Source: Amblyornis subalaris (taxonomy: Eukaryota; Chordata; Aves; Passeriformes; Ptilonorhynchidae). From it: a DNA stretch of 64,000 nucleotides. The stretch spans positions 1,798,001 to 1,862,000 of the forward strand of contig JACAXG010000052.1 in assembly GCA_018881555.1 (NCBI GenBank), written 5' to 3'. How positions within the stretch are numbered: the first letter of the stretch is position 1; every line of letters starts with the position of its first letter. The position numbers and the translations under genes were made by a program. Below the pieces are notes generated by a model. It worked only from the letters and a program-made list of their open reading frames with translations, was not told the DNA's origin and did not search any database. Below are positions 61,701-63,214 of the stretch, one piece after another.

Positions 61701-63214
61701 CAGATGCAGACCTGAAGGAGCACATGGTAGGAATCATATTCAGCCGGAGCAAACTGACGAATTTACAGAAACAGGTTTGTTCCTTTTGAAATTATTTGAG
61801 GATTAAATATTGGTGTCTTATAATATGCTCATTTTCGATGAATATAGAACTGTTTATTTGACACTTCTAATTTTTCTCTAGTTCTTTATGAACAAATTTT
61901 GGTTTATATTTTAAATACTACGTGTGTTTGTTCTATATGAAAACTCTGCTGAAACTGAGACTGAAAAAATGAATTTTAATTGGATGAAAACCCCTACCCT
62001 ATTAAACTCAATTTCAAAAATTTTAGAATTGAGTTGTAAATGATACTTAATCATGTTTGCGGTAATAGCAGCAAAGATCTAGGCGAGATTCAGTGACAGA
62101 GTTTAGATTCTTAGTTTGCATATTTTCTCTCCATTTCTATCATGAANAAGTACTTAGGTGTGATAAAATTTAATTCGAAAGAGGTAATCAGTGCGTTGAT
62201 TCTTAAGTTACTCTTTTCTACAATCAGTGAAAGTTTGGGTTTGCAGGGTTTTTTAATTTGGGGTTTTTTTCTAACATAAAGCAGTAGTTGGAGAATGTAT
62301 TTCTCTTTGTTTGGAATACTTAATTTTTTAAAAATATACCTACTAAAACAGCTTTTATGTTATCGTTATTTTACCTATAATGAGACAAACATGGCTGTGA
62401 AGATTTTCATAATAATAAAAGAGCTATTAATTTTGAAAACTGTTAATTTAGTAAGTTAAGCAGAATCTACTCTTTTGTCACTCATCAAACATCAAAATCT
62501 CTTAAAAAAAGCTTTTTAACATGCTATTGTTTCTAAAATTTTTTTAGGCTTCCTGATTATTAAACTAAACAAGAGACTATTTAAATTAGTCCTTTTGTGT
62601 GTATTGAGTAAATATTTCTTAGGGGGTTTATGTGGCTTTTATTTTTTTCATCCTGAATTCTATGTGAAAAGTAAACTAAAAGGCAGGAACTAAAATAATA
62701 TAAAAATAATTTCAACTAAAAATCAGTTTTCAATCAATTTTAATTTTCAATTAAAAATAATTTCATTTAAATTTTCCAGAATAAGAATGAGCAAATTTAG
62801 CATTTTATTCTTCATTTGAACTTCTGTTAAAAAGTAATTTAATCACAGGCCAAATTTCACAGGTTTTGTGAAGGTATCTAAACCACAATCTTTTCCCTTT
62901 CTAAAAGTTTTGAAGAGCTACTGTGTGTTTGGATTCTGTTTGGGTAGGTGTGTGCCCACATAGTGCAGGCCATACGGATGGAGGCGACGCGTGTCCGTGA
63001 GGAATGGGAGCACGCCATCTCCAGCAAAGAGAACGCCAACTCGCAGCCCAGCGACGAGGACGCCTCCTCGGATGCCTACTGCTTCGAGCTGCTCTCCATG
63101 GTCCTGGCGCTCAGCGGCTCCAATGTGGGCCGGCAGTACCTGGCCCAGCAGCTCACTCTGCTCCAGGATCTCTTCTCACTGCTACACACTGCTTCTCCCA
63201 GGGTGCAGAGGCAG
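1599..63214 (+). CDS. MYCBP2: MYCBP2 (PAM/Highwire/RPM-1) E3 ubiquitin ligase, internal part of the gene
   Basis: Thirty-five exons on the + strand join in phase into one reading frame of about 2,253 codons, open at both ends. The order of modules (segment after PHR2, filamin-type repeat, SH3b-like pair, Ser/Pro-rich region, Cys/His-rich module, DOC domain) and near-verbatim peptides such as GGWAGNCGDGGIGG and SSRPAMIGSLTDGS identify MYCBP2. Known role of the family: a large, mainly neuronal E3 that works with FBXO45 and SKP1, controls axon and synapse development and DLK/NMNAT2 turnover, binds RAE1, and transfers ubiquitin by a RING-Cys-relay to Thr/Ser. The catalytic part is not in this window. 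All introns are GT-AG except two with GC donors. No promoter, start codon or polyadenylation site is present. Exon numbers used here (E1-E35) are local to the window. Confidence 0.97.
1742..2513 (+). other. Intron E1-E2 (phase 1)
   Basis: GTAAGG donor, TTATTTAG acceptor. AT-rich; no repeat or extra exon seen. Confidence 0.8.
2514..2614 (+). CDS. MYCBP2: MYCBP2 exon E2, hydrophobic helical segment
   Basis: Encodes AEDIPELLSSSSLFSMLLPL and then an apolar run (IIAYIGPVAAAIPK); the first Ala codon is split with E1. Despite its hydrophobicity, this is a helix of a cytosolic protein in family models, not a known membrane segment. Donor CCCAAG|GTATGC ends in phase 0. Confidence 0.95.
2615..3784 (+). 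other. Intron E2-E3 (phase 0)
   Basis: GTATGC donor, GTTACAG acceptor. Contains single N bases at 3229 and 3498. No repeat family or additional exon recognised. Confidence 0.8.
3785..4003 (+). CDS. MYCBP2: MYCBP2 exon E3, helical segment and start of CUB-like domain
   Basis: Seventy-three codons, phase 0 at both ends. The N-terminal half (VAVEVFGLVQQLLPSVAVLN) is helical. It is followed by a polar loop rich in Asn/Gln/Thr/Ser (NPNQSTDSTTGNQPEQG), and then HYAVVESEHPYKP, which leads into the beta-sandwich encoded by E4 and E5. Being in-frame and symmetric it could be skipped without a frameshift, but nothing here shows that it is. Confidence 0.95.
4004..5144 (+). other. Intron E3-E4 (phase 0)
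   Basis: GTGAGC donor, TTTTAG acceptor. Holds an AT-only, palindrome-rich tract (listed separately) and an N at 4216. Nothing else recognised. Confidence 0.8.
4316..4395. repeat. AT-rich tract with overlapping inverted repeats
   Basis: About 80 bases of almost pure A/T built from repeated TATAATTATA-type words (TAATATAATTATATATTTAT, then TATAATTATATAATTATAAT). It can form cruciform-like structures. Probably simple-sequence expansion; no coding or mobile-element signature. Confidence 0.7.
5145..5370 (+). CDS. MYCBP2: MYCBP2 exon E4, first half of CUB-like beta-sandwich
   Basis: Seventy-five codons plus one base. Key pattern: FPECVRWITIEFDTQCGTA, then SEDVLRLLIPV, then KKFSGSSGWPTMVLVLPG. The motif (V/I)xIEFDxxCxTxxxxDxLRL followed by GWPxxxLVLPGN is what I recall from CUB-like domains of other large E3 and scaffold proteins. 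That is an inference from the pattern; I know of no standard domain label for this part of MYCBP2. Donor CCAG|GTAATA, phase 1. Confidence 0.95.
5371..5683 (+). other. Short intron E4-E5 (phase 1)
   Basis: 313 bp; donor GTAATA, acceptor CTTTAAG. Contains an N at 5535. If retained it would stop translation after a few codons (PGNK-stop). Confidence 0.85.
5684..5802 (+). CDS. MYCBP2: MYCBP2 exon E5, second half of CUB-like beta-sandwich
   Basis: Encodes GNEALFSLETASDYVKDEKA followed by CFYGFKCYAIGYEFSPGSDE. The YGFKCxAxGYEF strand is the characteristic last strand of the fold begun in E4. Ends in phase 0 with GATGAG|GTAAGG. Confidence 0.95.
5803..6563 (+). other. Intron E5-E6 (phase 0)
   Basis: GTAAGG donor, TTTGAAG acceptor (an AAG-type acceptor). 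The 68-codon open frame at 6152-6358 is not MYCBP2-like and has no flanking splice sites. Confidence 0.8.
6564..6651 (+). CDS. MYCBP2: MYCBP2 exon E6, linker helix
   Basis: Encodes GIIQLEKELANLGGSCAAAL and MKKDLALPIG. It is an amphipathic helical stretch directly after the CUB-like domain. Donor ATTG|GTAAGT, phase 1, joins to GTAATGAG of E7 to give GNEFEED. Confidence 0.95.
6652..10254 (+). other. Intron E6-E7 (phase 1), 3.6 kb
   Basis: Strong GTAAGT donor; the acceptor is a tandem ACAGCAG (see NAGNAG finding). Contains an N at 8950. Short open frames near 6866-7112 on both strands have no coding character. No repeat family recognised. Confidence 0.75.
10255..10304 (+). CDS. MYCBP2: MYCBP2 exon E7, 50-bp micro-exon, acidic linker
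   Basis: Encodes NEFEEDLEILEEAALQ, a strongly acidic helix, with the first Gly codon split with E6. The acceptor is a tandem CAG: using the AG at 10250-10251 instead of 10253-10254 adds one Ala codon. The start given here matches the remembered vertebrate protein (IGNE). Confidence 0.93.
10305..11424 (+). other. Intron E7-E8 (phase 0) with A17 next to the acceptor
   Basis: GTACAC donor. The pyrimidine tract (CTGTCTCCATCTTTTC) is separated from the acceptor AG by CCAAAT and seventeen A residues at 11407-11423, an unusual arrangement. Otherwise plain AT-rich intron. Confidence 0.85.
11425..11597 (+). CDS. MYCBP2: MYCBP2 exon E8, linker before filamin repeat
   Basis: Encodes VCKSHSGILGKGLALSHSPT, then ILEALEGSLPLQVQSNEQSF and LEDFIACVPGSSGGRLA. 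Conserved in the family but without a named domain. The acceptor is preceded immediately by a poly-A run, so the boundary rests on the reading frame: starting at GTGTGTAAA restores the family sequence LQVCK. Donor GCAAG|GTAAAA, phase 2. Confidence 0.93.
11836..11980 (+). CDS. MYCBP2: MYCBP2 exon E9, start of filamin-type repeat region
   Basis: Encodes RWLQPDSYADPQKTSLILNK and DDIRCGWPTVITVQTKDQYG, then DVVHVPNMK. The pattern CGWPxxITVQTKDQYGDxV is the first strand pair of a filamin/ABP280-type Ig repeat. Only 238 bp of intron separate it from E8. Phase 2 entry, phase 0 exit. Confidence 0.95.
11981..13123 (+). other. Intron E9-E10 (phase 0)
   Basis: GTAATT donor, ATTACAG acceptor. The segment about 12540-13060 is less AT-rich and carries short open frames on both strands, but none continues across more than about 85 codons or has a recognisable product; possibly an old unrecognisable repeat. 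Confidence 0.6.
13124..13336 (+). CDS. MYCBP2: MYCBP2 exon E10, filamin-type repeat with inserted loop
   Basis: Seventy-one codons, phase 0 at both ends. It starts with VEVKAIPVSQKKTS and runs through a Ser/Pro/Gln-rich loop (GSPATAVSPSSDMTFGGLPS). It then returns to a strand-like stretch, YEPMIVKEARYIAITMMK. The loop looks like an insertion within the Ig fold. Exon length is a multiple of three. Confidence 0.95.
13337..15808 (+). other. Intron E10-E11 (phase 0)
   Basis: GTAAGT donor, TTCATAG acceptor. Contains a G-rich patch near 14051-14065 (GGGGGGAGGGGAGGAGG) and an N at 15718. No repeat family recognised. Confidence 0.75.
15809..15864 (+). CDS. MYCBP2: MYCBP2 exon E11, filamin-type repeat, small exon
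   Basis: 56 bp encoding AYENYSFEELRFASPTPKR, with the last Arg split with E12. The first residue is Ala where I recall Val in mammals. It supplies a central strand of the Ig repeat. Confidence 0.94.
15865..16315 (+). other. Intron E11-E12 (phase 2)
   Basis: 451 bp; GTAAAC donor, GCCTAG acceptor. Nothing notable. Confidence 0.85.
16316..16431 (+). CDS. MYCBP2: MYCBP2 exon E12, core of filamin-type repeat
   Basis: Encodes PSENMLIRVNNDGTYCANWT, then PGAVGLYTIHVTIDGIEI. The pattern NxDGTYxxxWTPxxxGLYxxHVxIDG is the diagnostic signature of filamin repeats (compare DGTYxVxYxPxxxGxYxVxVxxxG), so the fold assignment is firm. Donor ATAG|GTACTT, phase 1. Confidence 0.97.
16432..18496 (+). other. Intron E12-E13 (phase 1)
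   Basis: GTACTT donor, TTATAG acceptor. N at 17272. Several 60-75 codon open frames occur but none has splice or family support. Confidence 0.75.
18497..18594 (+). CDS. MYCBP2: MYCBP2 exon E13, end of filamin-type repeat and linker
   Basis: Encodes DAGLEVKVKDPPKGMIPPGT, then QLIKPKAEPQPNK. The first part is the last strand of the filamin repeat; the Pro/Lys-rich remainder links to the SH3b-like pair. The donor AAG|GTTTGG is weak compared with most others in the gene. Confidence 0.95.
18595..22703 (+). other. Intron E13-E14 (phase 0), 4.1 kb
   Basis: GTTTGG donor, CTCTTAG acceptor behind a good pyrimidine tract (22670-22700). N at 20882 and 22500. No exon or repeat family recognised. Confidence 0.75.
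22704..22820 (+). CDS. MYCBP2: MYCBP2 exon E14, SH3b-like repeat 1, first half
   Basis: Thirty-nine codons, phase 0/0: VRKFVAKDSAGLRIRSHPSL, then QSEQIGIVKVNGSITFIDE. The LRIRSHPSLxxxxIGxVxxxxxIxxIDE pattern matches bacterial-type SH3 (SH3b) domains (LNVRSGPSxxxxVIGxLxxGxxVxVxxE). The intron falls just after the Glu, the same point as in the second repeat (E17/E18). Confidence 0.95.
22821..23593 (+). other. Intron E14-E15 (phase 0)
   Basis: GTAATC donor, CCCATAG acceptor. Nothing recognised. Confidence 0.85.
23594..23734 (+). CDS. MYCBP2: MYCBP2 exon E15, SH3b-like repeat 1, second half
   Basis: Forty-seven codons, phase 0/0: IHNDDGVWLRLNDETIKKYV, then PNMNGYTEAWCLSFNQHLGK and SLLVPVD. DGVWLRL is the SH3b strand that corresponds to EGTWVQM in repeat 2, and TEAWCLS corresponds to GEAWSLA. 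Donor GAC|GTAAGT is strong. Confidence 0.95.
23735..29148 (+). other. Intron E15-E16 (phase 0), 5.4 kb
   Basis: Acceptor GCTCAG behind CTTTTTTTTTAAACTTTGTT. Short open frames near 23857-24135 (minus) and 28514-28971 (both strands) have no recognisable product. No repeat family recognised. Confidence 0.7.
29149..29223 (+). CDS. MYCBP2: MYCBP2 exon E16, symmetric 25-codon cassette exon candidate
   Basis: 75 bp, phase 0/0, encoding NVFNASQGVRDLDFFSWTSK then ALPPK. It has a good acceptor (TTGCTCAG) and donor (AAG|GTGAGT). The sequence is close to a peptide I remember from some vertebrate MYCBP2 isoforms (NIFNASQGVRDLD). Inclusion or skipping keeps the frame, and it falls exactly between the two SH3b-like repeats. 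Likely alternatively spliced, by inference. Confidence 0.88.
29224..31286 (+). other. Intron E16-E17 (phase 0)
   Basis: GTGAGT donor, TTTCATAG acceptor. Contains short T-runs near 29648 and 29902 and an A-run near 30040. No repeat family recognised. Confidence 0.78.
31287..31511 (+). CDS. MYCBP2: MYCBP2 exon E17, linker and SH3b-like repeat 2, first half
   Basis: Seventy-five codons, phase 0/0. An acidic linker (SNADDFFKDLNSHCPQEAVM) is followed by MPFIRGGPGVYKVVKTGPSG, then HNIRSCPNLRGIPIGMLVLG and NKVKAVGE. The HNIRSCPNLxxxxIGMLxLGxxVxxVGE block aligns with the E14 block and stops at the same Glu, showing an internal duplication. Confidence 0.96.
31512..32407 (+). other. Intron E17-E18 (phase 0)
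   Basis: GTATGG donor, GCATCAG acceptor. T-rich; open frames at 31668-32077 have no family match. Confidence 0.8.
32408..32540 (+). CDS. MYCBP2: MYCBP2 exon E18, SH3b-like repeat 2, second half; GC donor
   Basis: Encodes VTNSEGTWVQMDKNSMVEFC, then ESDEGEAWSLARDRGGNQYL and RHED. The frame must continue into E19 as HED-EQVLLDQ. That requires the exon to end at GATG, so the intron starts with GCAAGT, a non-canonical GC donor. The nearest GT (32546-32547) would break the frame. Confidence 0.94.
32541..35226 (+). other. GC-AG intron E18-E19 (phase 1)
   Basis: Donor ATG|GCAAGT with otherwise near-perfect U1 complementarity, as is usual for GC-AG introns; acceptor TTTTTTACAG. Contains a T16 run (about 34296-34311) and N bases at 34080, 34503 and 34803. 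A short CR1-like match at 34706-34722 is too small to call. Confidence 0.85.
35227..35352 (+). CDS. MYCBP2: MYCBP2 exon E19, start of Ser/Pro-rich region
   Basis: Encodes EQVLLDQNVQTPPPSPFSIQ, then AFSKGTSCSNGQGFDYGLGN and NK. Low-complexity, Pro/Ser/Gly-rich, presumably disordered. TPPPSP is a plausible proline-directed kinase site (inference). Donor AAAG|GTAAGT, phase 1, can join to E20 or directly to E21. Confidence 0.95.
35406..35463. repeat. 29-bp direct tandem duplication, two copies
   Basis: Two adjacent copies of a 29-bp unit containing TATATACTCATTTCCTG, at 35406-35434 and 35435-35463, differing at one base (CTGGTG versus CTGCTG). It starts about 50 bp inside the intron from the E19 donor. 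The near identity suggests a recent slippage event. Confidence 0.9.
35949..35982. repeat. TA/TG microsatellite
   Basis: Alternating purine-pyrimidine run, AAATATATATATGTGTGTGT then ATATATATATATGTATA. Imperfect (TA)n(TG)n(TA)n; likely length-polymorphic. Confidence 0.85.
37488..37563 (-). mobile_element. CR1 LINE 3'-terminal fragment
   Basis: ATCACAGAATGGCTGGGGTT followed by GGAAGAGACCTTAGAGATCA and TCTAGTTCCAAACCCCCTTAGATCAGGTTGCTCAA matches the remembered avian CR1 3' end read on the opposite strand, so the element lies on the minus strand. Compared with that consensus, about 25 bases are missing between the C-run and TAGATCAGGTTGCTCAA. It is a non-coding truncated remnant. Confidence 0.85.
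38733..38894 (+). CDS. MYCBP2: MYCBP2 exon E20, symmetric 54-codon cassette exon candidate
   Basis: 162 bp, phase 1/1, with acceptor CACTACAG and donor CAGA|GTAAGT. It encodes DQLSAILNSIQSRPNLPAPS, then IFDQAAKPPSSLVHSPFVFG and QPLSFQQPQPQLQ, a Pro/Gln/Ser-rich disordered segment. Joining E19 directly to E21 also keeps the frame and is the form I best remember for human MYCBP2; a form with this insert is, I believe, present in some vertebrate entries. E20 and E21 both begin GTGACC. Confidence 0.88.
38895..48379 (+). other. Largest intron in the window, E20-E21 (phase 1), 9.5 kb
   Basis: GTAAGT donor, ATTATACAG acceptor. No further MYCBP2 exon recognised. Minus-strand stretches between about 39600 and 43980 read like decayed coding sequence (listed separately). 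N at 39280, 43206, 45141 and 47815. The rest is AT-rich with no recognised repeat. Confidence 0.65.
43281..43980 (-). pseudogene. Possible decayed coding remnant of unknown origin
   Basis: On the minus strand 43550-43281 is open for 89 codons without a usable start (residues include PAFLVLPKQWMPLQKECILL and TVTDMEATIQLLAEYSQ). Further up, separate short open blocks appear in shifting frames to about 43980. Composition looks protein-like (balanced Leu, Lys, Glu, Trp) rather than translated AT-rich intron. Similar but weaker blocks occur at 42060-42480 and 39720-40140 on the same strand. I do not recognise the source; it could be a retrocopied host gene, an old mobile element or chance. Confidence 0.25.
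48380..50026 (+). CDS. MYCBP2: MYCBP2 exon E21, giant Ser/Pro-rich exon with RAE1-binding region and first half of Cys/His module
   Basis: 1,647 bp, phase 1/1, about ten times the usual exon size here. The first part (about codons 1-240) is disordered, with many SP, RSxSP and SPR/K motifs (SHSRSLSPNH, ASSPRSSSPHDK, RGRSTSPKPK), suited to proline-directed phosphorylation. From rough residue counting, the RAE1-binding region reported for human MYCBP2 falls about codons 150-260. Conserved helical blocks follow: MSPSVAECARAVFAAFLWHE, and HLVAFWEDISLATIKAASQN. Then come a Lys-rich stretch (KKAKKEKKKKEK) resembling a nuclear localisation signal, and ICELCGESHPYPVTYHMRQA, the first part of a Cys/His cluster. 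Alternative ATG frames here are irrelevant because the exon is internal. Confidence 0.97.
50027..50800 (+). other. Intron E21-E22 (phase 1)
   Basis: GTAAGA donor, CCCCATGTAG acceptor. Nothing recognised. Confidence 0.85.
50801..50970 (+). CDS. MYCBP2: MYCBP2 exon E22, Gly/Cys-rich second half of Cys/His module
   Basis: Encodes GCGRYAGGQGYNSIGHFCGG, then WAGNCGDGGIGGSTWYLVCD and RCREKYLREKQAAAREK. With CELC and the His residues at the end of E21, the CxxC of VCDRC completes a probable metal-binding cluster. The exon is nearly invariant relative to remembered mammalian sequence, suggesting strong constraint. Zinc binding is inferred from residue spacing only. Confidence 0.96.
50971..51739 (+). 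other. Intron E22-E23 (phase 0)
   Basis: GTATTT donor (weak at positions 4-6), TTTATCTAG acceptor. N at 51594. Nothing recognised. Confidence 0.82.
51740..51984 (+). CDS. MYCBP2: MYCBP2 exon E23, conserved linker
   Basis: Encodes IKQSRRKPMQVKTPRALPTM, then EAHQVIKANALYLLSLSSAA and EPSILCYHPAKAFQSQLPSL, ending MPCLYLQTLA. Basic at the start, then a helical block. Family-conserved without a named domain. The first residue is Ile where Val is remembered in mammals. Donor GCAAG|GTAGTT, phase 2. Confidence 0.95.
51985..52672 (+). other. Intron E23-E24 (phase 2)
   Basis: GTAGTT donor. The acceptor TTGATGTAG has a poor pyrimidine tract. Nothing else recognised. Confidence 0.82.
52673..52840 (+). 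CDS. MYCBP2: MYCBP2 exon E24, acidic/polar linker
   Basis: Encodes RHHHENFVGYQDDNLFQDEM, then RYLRSTSVPAPYISVTPDAS and PNVFEEPESNMKSMPP. Contains clustered Ser/Thr-Pro positions. Donor CCAAG|GTACTT, phase 2. Confidence 0.96.
52841..54529 (+). other. Intron E24-E25 (phase 2)
   Basis: GTACTT donor, TTTGTAG acceptor. Carries an A-run at about 52905-52918 and N at 53743 and 54059. No repeat family recognised. Confidence 0.8.
54530..54687 (+). CDS. MYCBP2: MYCBP2 exon E25, basic linker with phosphosite-like motifs
   Basis: Encodes SLETSPITDTDLAKRTVFQR, then SYSVVASEYDKQHSILPARV and KAIPRRRVNSGDA. QRSYS and RRRVNS are typical basophilic kinase site contexts (inference). Donor GCGG|GTAAGA, phase 1, joins E26 to give GDAEVGSS. 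Confidence 0.95.
54688..55117 (+). other. Intron E25-E26 (phase 1)
   Basis: GTAAGA donor; acceptor TTGAATAG is followed by AAG, making a tandem acceptor. Contains TTATAAATTTTTATAA-type AT repeats at 54777-54800 and N at 54860. Confidence 0.82.
55118..55317 (+). CDS. MYCBP2: MYCBP2 exon E26, helical region before DOC domain
   Basis: Encodes EVGSSLLRHPSPELSRLISA, then HSSLSKGERNFQWPVLAFVI and QHHDLEGLEIAMKQALRKSA. The start was chosen to retain the family's Glu-Val. The AAG that follows the AG (55118-55120) is a possible second acceptor and would drop the Glu. Ends phase 0 at ATGGAG|GTATTA. Confidence 0.95.
55588..55737 (+). CDS. MYCBP2: MYCBP2 exon E27, helix and acidic tail
   Basis: Fifty codons, phase 0/0: AFNWLLCNVIQTTSLHDILW, then HFVASLTPAPVEPEEEEDEE and NKSNKENAEQ. 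An ordered helical part passes into a highly acidic disordered linker. The intron before it is only 270 bp. Confidence 0.96.
55738..56958 (+). other. Intron E27-E28 (phase 0)
   Basis: GTAAGT donor, GCATTGTAG acceptor. Contains an AT-rich inverted repeat and a diverged direct repeat (listed), and an A-run near 56399-56410. Confidence 0.8.
56123..56283. repeat. AT-rich inverted repeat flanked by a diverged direct repeat
   Basis: TTTATGTAATT at 56161-56171 and its exact reverse complement AATTACATAAA at 56196-56206 form an 11-bp stem with a 24-base loop. Segments at about 56123-56155 and 56250-56283 (GAAAAGTCCATAGTTAATTA and GAAAAATCTATAGTTCGTTC) look like diverged copies. Could be a MITE remnant or chance in AT-rich DNA. 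Confidence 0.45.
56959..57119 (+). CDS. MYCBP2: MYCBP2 exon E28, helical segment N-terminal to DOC domain
   Basis: Encodes EKDTRVCEHPLSDIVIAGEA, then AHPLPHTFHRLLQTISDLMM and SLPSGSALQQMAL. Continues the conserved helical region before the DOC fold. Donor TTAAG|GTAAGC, phase 2. Confidence 0.96.
57120..57732 (+). other. Intron E28-E29 (phase 2)
   Basis: GTAAGC donor, GTTTTCAG acceptor. Nothing recognised. Confidence 0.85.
57733..57889 (+). CDS. MYCBP2: MYCBP2 exon E29, start of DOC domain region; GC donor
   Basis: Encodes RCWSLKFKQSDHQFLHQSNV, then FHHINNILSKSDDGDSEESF and SISVQSGFEVMSQ. The next family residues are ELCIVxCLKDL, supplied by E30. The exon must therefore end at CAG followed by GCAAGT, a second GC-AG intron. 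By residue counting, the DOC domain begins within this exon. Confidence 0.95.
57890..58518 (+). other. GC-AG intron E29-E30 (phase 0)
   Basis: Donor CAG|GCAAGT, acceptor TTTTCACAG. A small tandem duplication TCAGTGCTTG/TCAGTGCTTG lies near 58113-58132. Nothing else recognised. Confidence 0.85.
58519..58743 (+). CDS. MYCBP2: MYCBP2 exon E30, DOC (APC10-like) domain core
   Basis: Seventy-five codons, phase 0/0: ELCIVVCLKDLTSIVDIKTS, then SRPAMIGSLTDGSTETFWES and GDEDKNKTKNITINCVKGIN, ending YVCVHVDNSRDLG. LTDGSTETFWES corresponds to the LRDxxxxTYWQSD motif of APC10/DOC1, a ligand-binding jelly-roll fold. In MYCBP2 the DOC domain's partner is not firmly known. Confidence 0.97.
58744..59315 (+). 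other. Intron E30-E31 (phase 0)
   Basis: GTAAGA donor, TGTTGCAG acceptor. An 85-codon open frame at 58775-59032 has no family resemblance. Confidence 0.82.
59316..59381 (+). CDS. MYCBP2: MYCBP2 exon E31, DOC domain, 22-codon exon
   Basis: 66 bp, phase 0/0: NKVTSMTFLTGKAVEDLCRI then KQ. Forms strands of the DOC jelly-roll; skipping would keep frame but remove structural strands. Donor AAGCAG|GTAAAT. Confidence 0.96.
59382..60615 (+). other. Intron E31-E32 (phase 0)
   Basis: GTAAAT donor, TTTAATAG acceptor. N at 60006. No repeat family recognised. Confidence 0.8.
60616..60855 (+). CDS. MYCBP2: MYCBP2 exon E32, end of DOC domain
   Basis: Eighty codons, phase 0/0: VDLDSRHIGWVTSELPGGDN, then HIIKIELKGPENTLRVRQVK and ILGWKDGESIKIAGQISASV, ending with a helix (QQRNCESETLRVFRLITSQ). 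HIGWVTSELP matches the conserved DOC GW(I/V)xxxLP motif. The donor CAG|GTGGGA is weak. Confidence 0.97.
60994..61092 (+). CDS. MYCBP2: MYCBP2 exon E33, acidic linker after DOC
   Basis: Thirty-three codons, phase 0/0: VFGKLISGDAEPTPEQEEKA, then LLSSPEGEEKVHN. Lies only 138 bp after E32, the shortest intron in the window. The donor CACAAT|GTATTT is poor (T at exon end, no G at +5), so this exon's end may depend on enhancers. Confidence 0.94.
61093..61693 (+). other. Intron E33-E34 (phase 0)
   Basis: Weak GTATTT donor, AAG-type acceptor (TTTATGAAG). Short TA repeat near 61550-61556 and an A-run near 61573. Nothing else. Confidence 0.82.
61694..61774 (+). CDS. MYCBP2: MYCBP2 exon E34, helical linker
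   Basis: Twenty-seven codons, phase 0/0: ATSDADLKEHMVGIIFSRSK then LTNLQKQ. Conserved helical connector towards the C-terminal catalytic region. Both its splice sites are sub-optimal (AAG acceptor, GTTTGT donor). Confidence 0.94.
61775..62947 (+). other. Intron E34-E35 (phase 0)
   Basis: GTTTGT donor, TTTGGGTAG acceptor with G-containing tract. N at 62147. Very AT-rich, contrasting with the exon that follows. Confidence 0.8.
62948..63214 (+). CDS. MYCBP2: MYCBP2 exon E35, GC-rich helical exon
   Basis: Eighty-nine codons, phase 0/0: VCAHIVQAIRMEATRVREEW, then EHAISSKENANSQPSDEDAS and SDAYCFELLSMVLALSGSNV, ending LFSLLHTASPRVQRQ. The protein is ordinary MYCBP2, but the DNA is not: G/C-ending codons dominate and CpG is frequent, unlike all other exons here. 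Donor GGCAG|GTCAGT. It is the last exon in the window. Confidence 0.96.
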
